From assembly GCA_040767925.1 (NCBI GenBank), contig JAXGNN010000003.1, forward strand, positions 186,001 to 250,000: a DNA stretch of 64,000 nt, in the 5' to 3' direction. Position 1 is the stretch's first letter. Each line of letters begins with the position of its first letter. This DNA is from Phil1 sp040767925. GTDB taxonomy: Bacteria; Bacillota; Clostridia; Christensenellales; CAG-138. Positions 63,095-64,000 of this stretch are shown here, piece after piece. Both the position numbers and the translations under genes were made by a program. The notes beneath the pieces were generated by a model. The model searched no databases and was not told the origin of the DNA. It worked only from the letters and a program-made list of their open reading frames with translations.

Positions 63095-63802
63095 TCAGTC
63101 TATGAGGCCGAATTCTCCGAGGGCCGCCTTGGCCGCCCTCTGGCCCGCCTCCTGCTTGGTATGCCCCTCGCCCGTGCCGGAGGGGATCCCCGCGATGGTG
63201 ACCTCCATCGTGAACACCTTGCTGTGGTCGGGCCCCGACGCGCCCGCGAGGCGGTAGGCGATGGCCCCCATGTGGCGCTTTTGTACATATTCCTGAAGCA
63301 TGGTCTTAAAATCCTTGAGCGCGCCGCCCGCGAGCGCCCTCTCGACGCTCGCGTCGATGAAGCTCATGATAAAGCCGCGCGCACTCTCCATGCCGCCGTC
63401 GATGTACAAAGCGCCGATGACCGCCTCGAGCGCGTCCGACAGAATCGAGGGCTTGTCCCGTCCGCCCGAATGGTCCTCCCCGCGCCCGAGAAGCAGCGCC
63501 TCGCCGAGCCCCAGCCCTTTTGCGACCTCATACAGCGCGCCCTCGCAGACCGTCTGCGCGCGAAGCCGCGTCATAGCGCCCTCGTCGAAGTCCAAAAAAC
63601 GCCGGTAGAGGTGTTCGCTCACGCACAGCTCGAGCACGGCGTCGCCCAGAAACTCGAGCCTCTCGTTGTGCAGCCGCGCCCGCCCGTCGCCCTTGACGTA
63701 GGACGTGTGGGTCAGGGCCGTGTCGAGCAGCGCGATGTCCCCGAAGGCGTGATCGAGCTTCTCCTCCAGCGCGGCGAGGCATTTTCTCCGTTCGAATTCC
63801 AC
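63095..63802 (-). CDS. rnc: ribonuclease III
   Basis: The 235-residue double-strand RNase has the catalytic signature NERLEFLGDAVLELCVSEHL and the second acidic site SDALEAVIGALYIDGG. The C-terminal dsRNA-binding domain is KTMLQEYVQKRHMGAIAYRL...KQEAGQRAAKAAL. The start is GTG at 63800-63802 with GGAGG four bases upstream. The ATG at 63841 lies inside the candidate MITE and would add unrelated residues. smc follows. Confidence 0.96.
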   Translation of the reverse strand: MEFERRKCLAALEEKLDHAFGDIALLDTALTHTSYVKGDGRARLHNERLEFLGDAVLELCVSEHLYRRFLDFDEGAMTRLRAQTVCEGALYEVAKGLGLGEALLLGRGEDHSGGRDKPSILSDALEAVIGALYIDGGMESARGFIMSFIDASVERALAGGALKDFKTMLQEYVQKRHMGAIAYRLAGASGPDHSKVFTMEVTIAGIPSGTGEGHTKQEAGQRAAKAALGEFGLID

Positions 63803-63824
63803 TTTGCCTCCATATGCCAAAAGA

Positions 63825-63938
63825 GCTGTCCGAAAATGCATCAGGCGGAAGGCCTGCGGCAGCCCCTATCGCAAAAAATGATTGCGGATAAGCAATACGT
63901 AGGGGCGCGCGCCGCGCATCCGTGCATTTCAGGACAGC
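63825..63938. repeat. candidate 114-bp MITE with 16-bp terminal inverted repeats
   Basis: GCTGTCCGAAAATGCA (63825-63840) and TGCATTTCAGGACAGC (63923-63938) are inverted copies at 14 of 16 positions. Inside, GCCCCTA and TAGGGGC form a second inverted pair. It occupies nearly all of the acpP-rnc gap, which is usually short in this cluster. No coding frame is seen. The outer flanks do not show an obvious target duplication. Confidence 0.5.
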
Positions 63939-63959
63939 CCCGCCGGCGGAATTATCCCG

Positions 63960-64000
63960 TCATTTCGCGATGAATCTGATGATATCGCCCACCGTGCGTA
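63960..64000 (-). CDS. acpP: acyl carrier protein, 3' fragment
   Basis: The last 41 bases on the minus strand encode TVGDIIRFIAK and a stop, which matches the C-terminal end of acyl carrier protein (TVGDVVxYI...). The gene runs off the window. Its position directly upstream of rnc fits the conserved acpP-rnc-smc order and supports the call. Confidence 0.85.
   Translation of the reverse strand, partial: RTVGDIIRFIAK

Overview
The window looks like a core-genome stretch of a GC-rich member of the Bacillota (Firmicutes), class Clostridia. The evidence is the acpP-rnc-smc-ftsY-ylxM-ffh-rpsP-khpA-rimM-trmD-rplS-rbgA-rnhB gene order, pth-mfd next to SpoVB/YabN/RqcP homologues, Rex, an IspDF fusion, RqcP, strong GGAGG ribosome binding sites, sigma-A type promoters, and a DRTGG/PHP/[FeFe]-hydrogenase-like gene set of the kind seen in anaerobic clostridia. 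I cannot name the genus; a Christensenellales-like lineage is only a guess. No tRNA, rRNA, CRISPR array or prophage is visible. The one clear mobile element is an IS30-family insertion sequence.

Layout. 1-0.8 kb: start of rpmI and infC (minus), with a consensus promoter, an attenuator-like hairpin and an AUU start. 0.8-8.5 kb: housekeeping and accessory enzymes (AlaX-like editing protein, M3 peptidase, glutaredoxin-like protein, GDPD, threonine aldolase, exonuclease III, TGS-uridine kinase). 8.6-19.3 kb: a broken-up version of the Bacillus pth-mfd-yabM-yabN-yabO region. The SpoVB-like flippase, MazG/YabN and HU are on plus; IspDF, RqcP, a PrsA-like foldase, Mfd and Pth are on minus. 19.4-24.5 kb: a seven-gene minus-strand run (SPOR-domain membrane protein, DRTGG protein, RsbW-like ATPase, non-canonical [FeFe]-hydrogenase-like Fe-S protein, second DRTGG protein, PHP phosphoesterase, beta-lactamase-fold serine hydrolase). 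It has no catalytic hydrogenase and is the best candidate here for a poorly described signalling system.

24.5-28.4 kb: trmK (apparently leaderless), nif3-like and coiled-coil zinc-ribbon genes, then RNase P RNA with an IS30 element inserted just behind it. 28.5-36.6 kb: Dabb protein, uvrB, uvrA, nitroreductase, rex, and an HSL-type esterase. 36.8-52 kb (minus): rpsI, rplM, trmL, a SleB-like cell-wall hydrolase lipoprotein, hslUV, trmFO, topA, dprA, comM, a GtrA-like protein and a 1248-residue protein carrying two GT-C glycosyltransferase halves. 52-64 kb (minus): yraN, rnhB, rbgA, rplS, trmD, rimM, khpA, rpsP, ffh, ylxM, mogA, ftsY, smc, rnc and the 3' end of acpP. This is the ribosome, SRP and chromosome-segregation core cluster in the order known from Bacillus, minus ylqD.

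Non-coding structure is rich. Four related copies of a hairpin-containing repeat lie behind minus-strand genes in one orientation. One of them supplies the -35 box of the topA promoter. A 9-nt-periodic purine-rich repeat (CGATAAAG/CGACAAAG type) recurs at four places, including inside the rplS reading frame. Small GGGCGGAT...ATTCGCCC palindromes and a candidate 114-bp MITE next to rnc complete the set.
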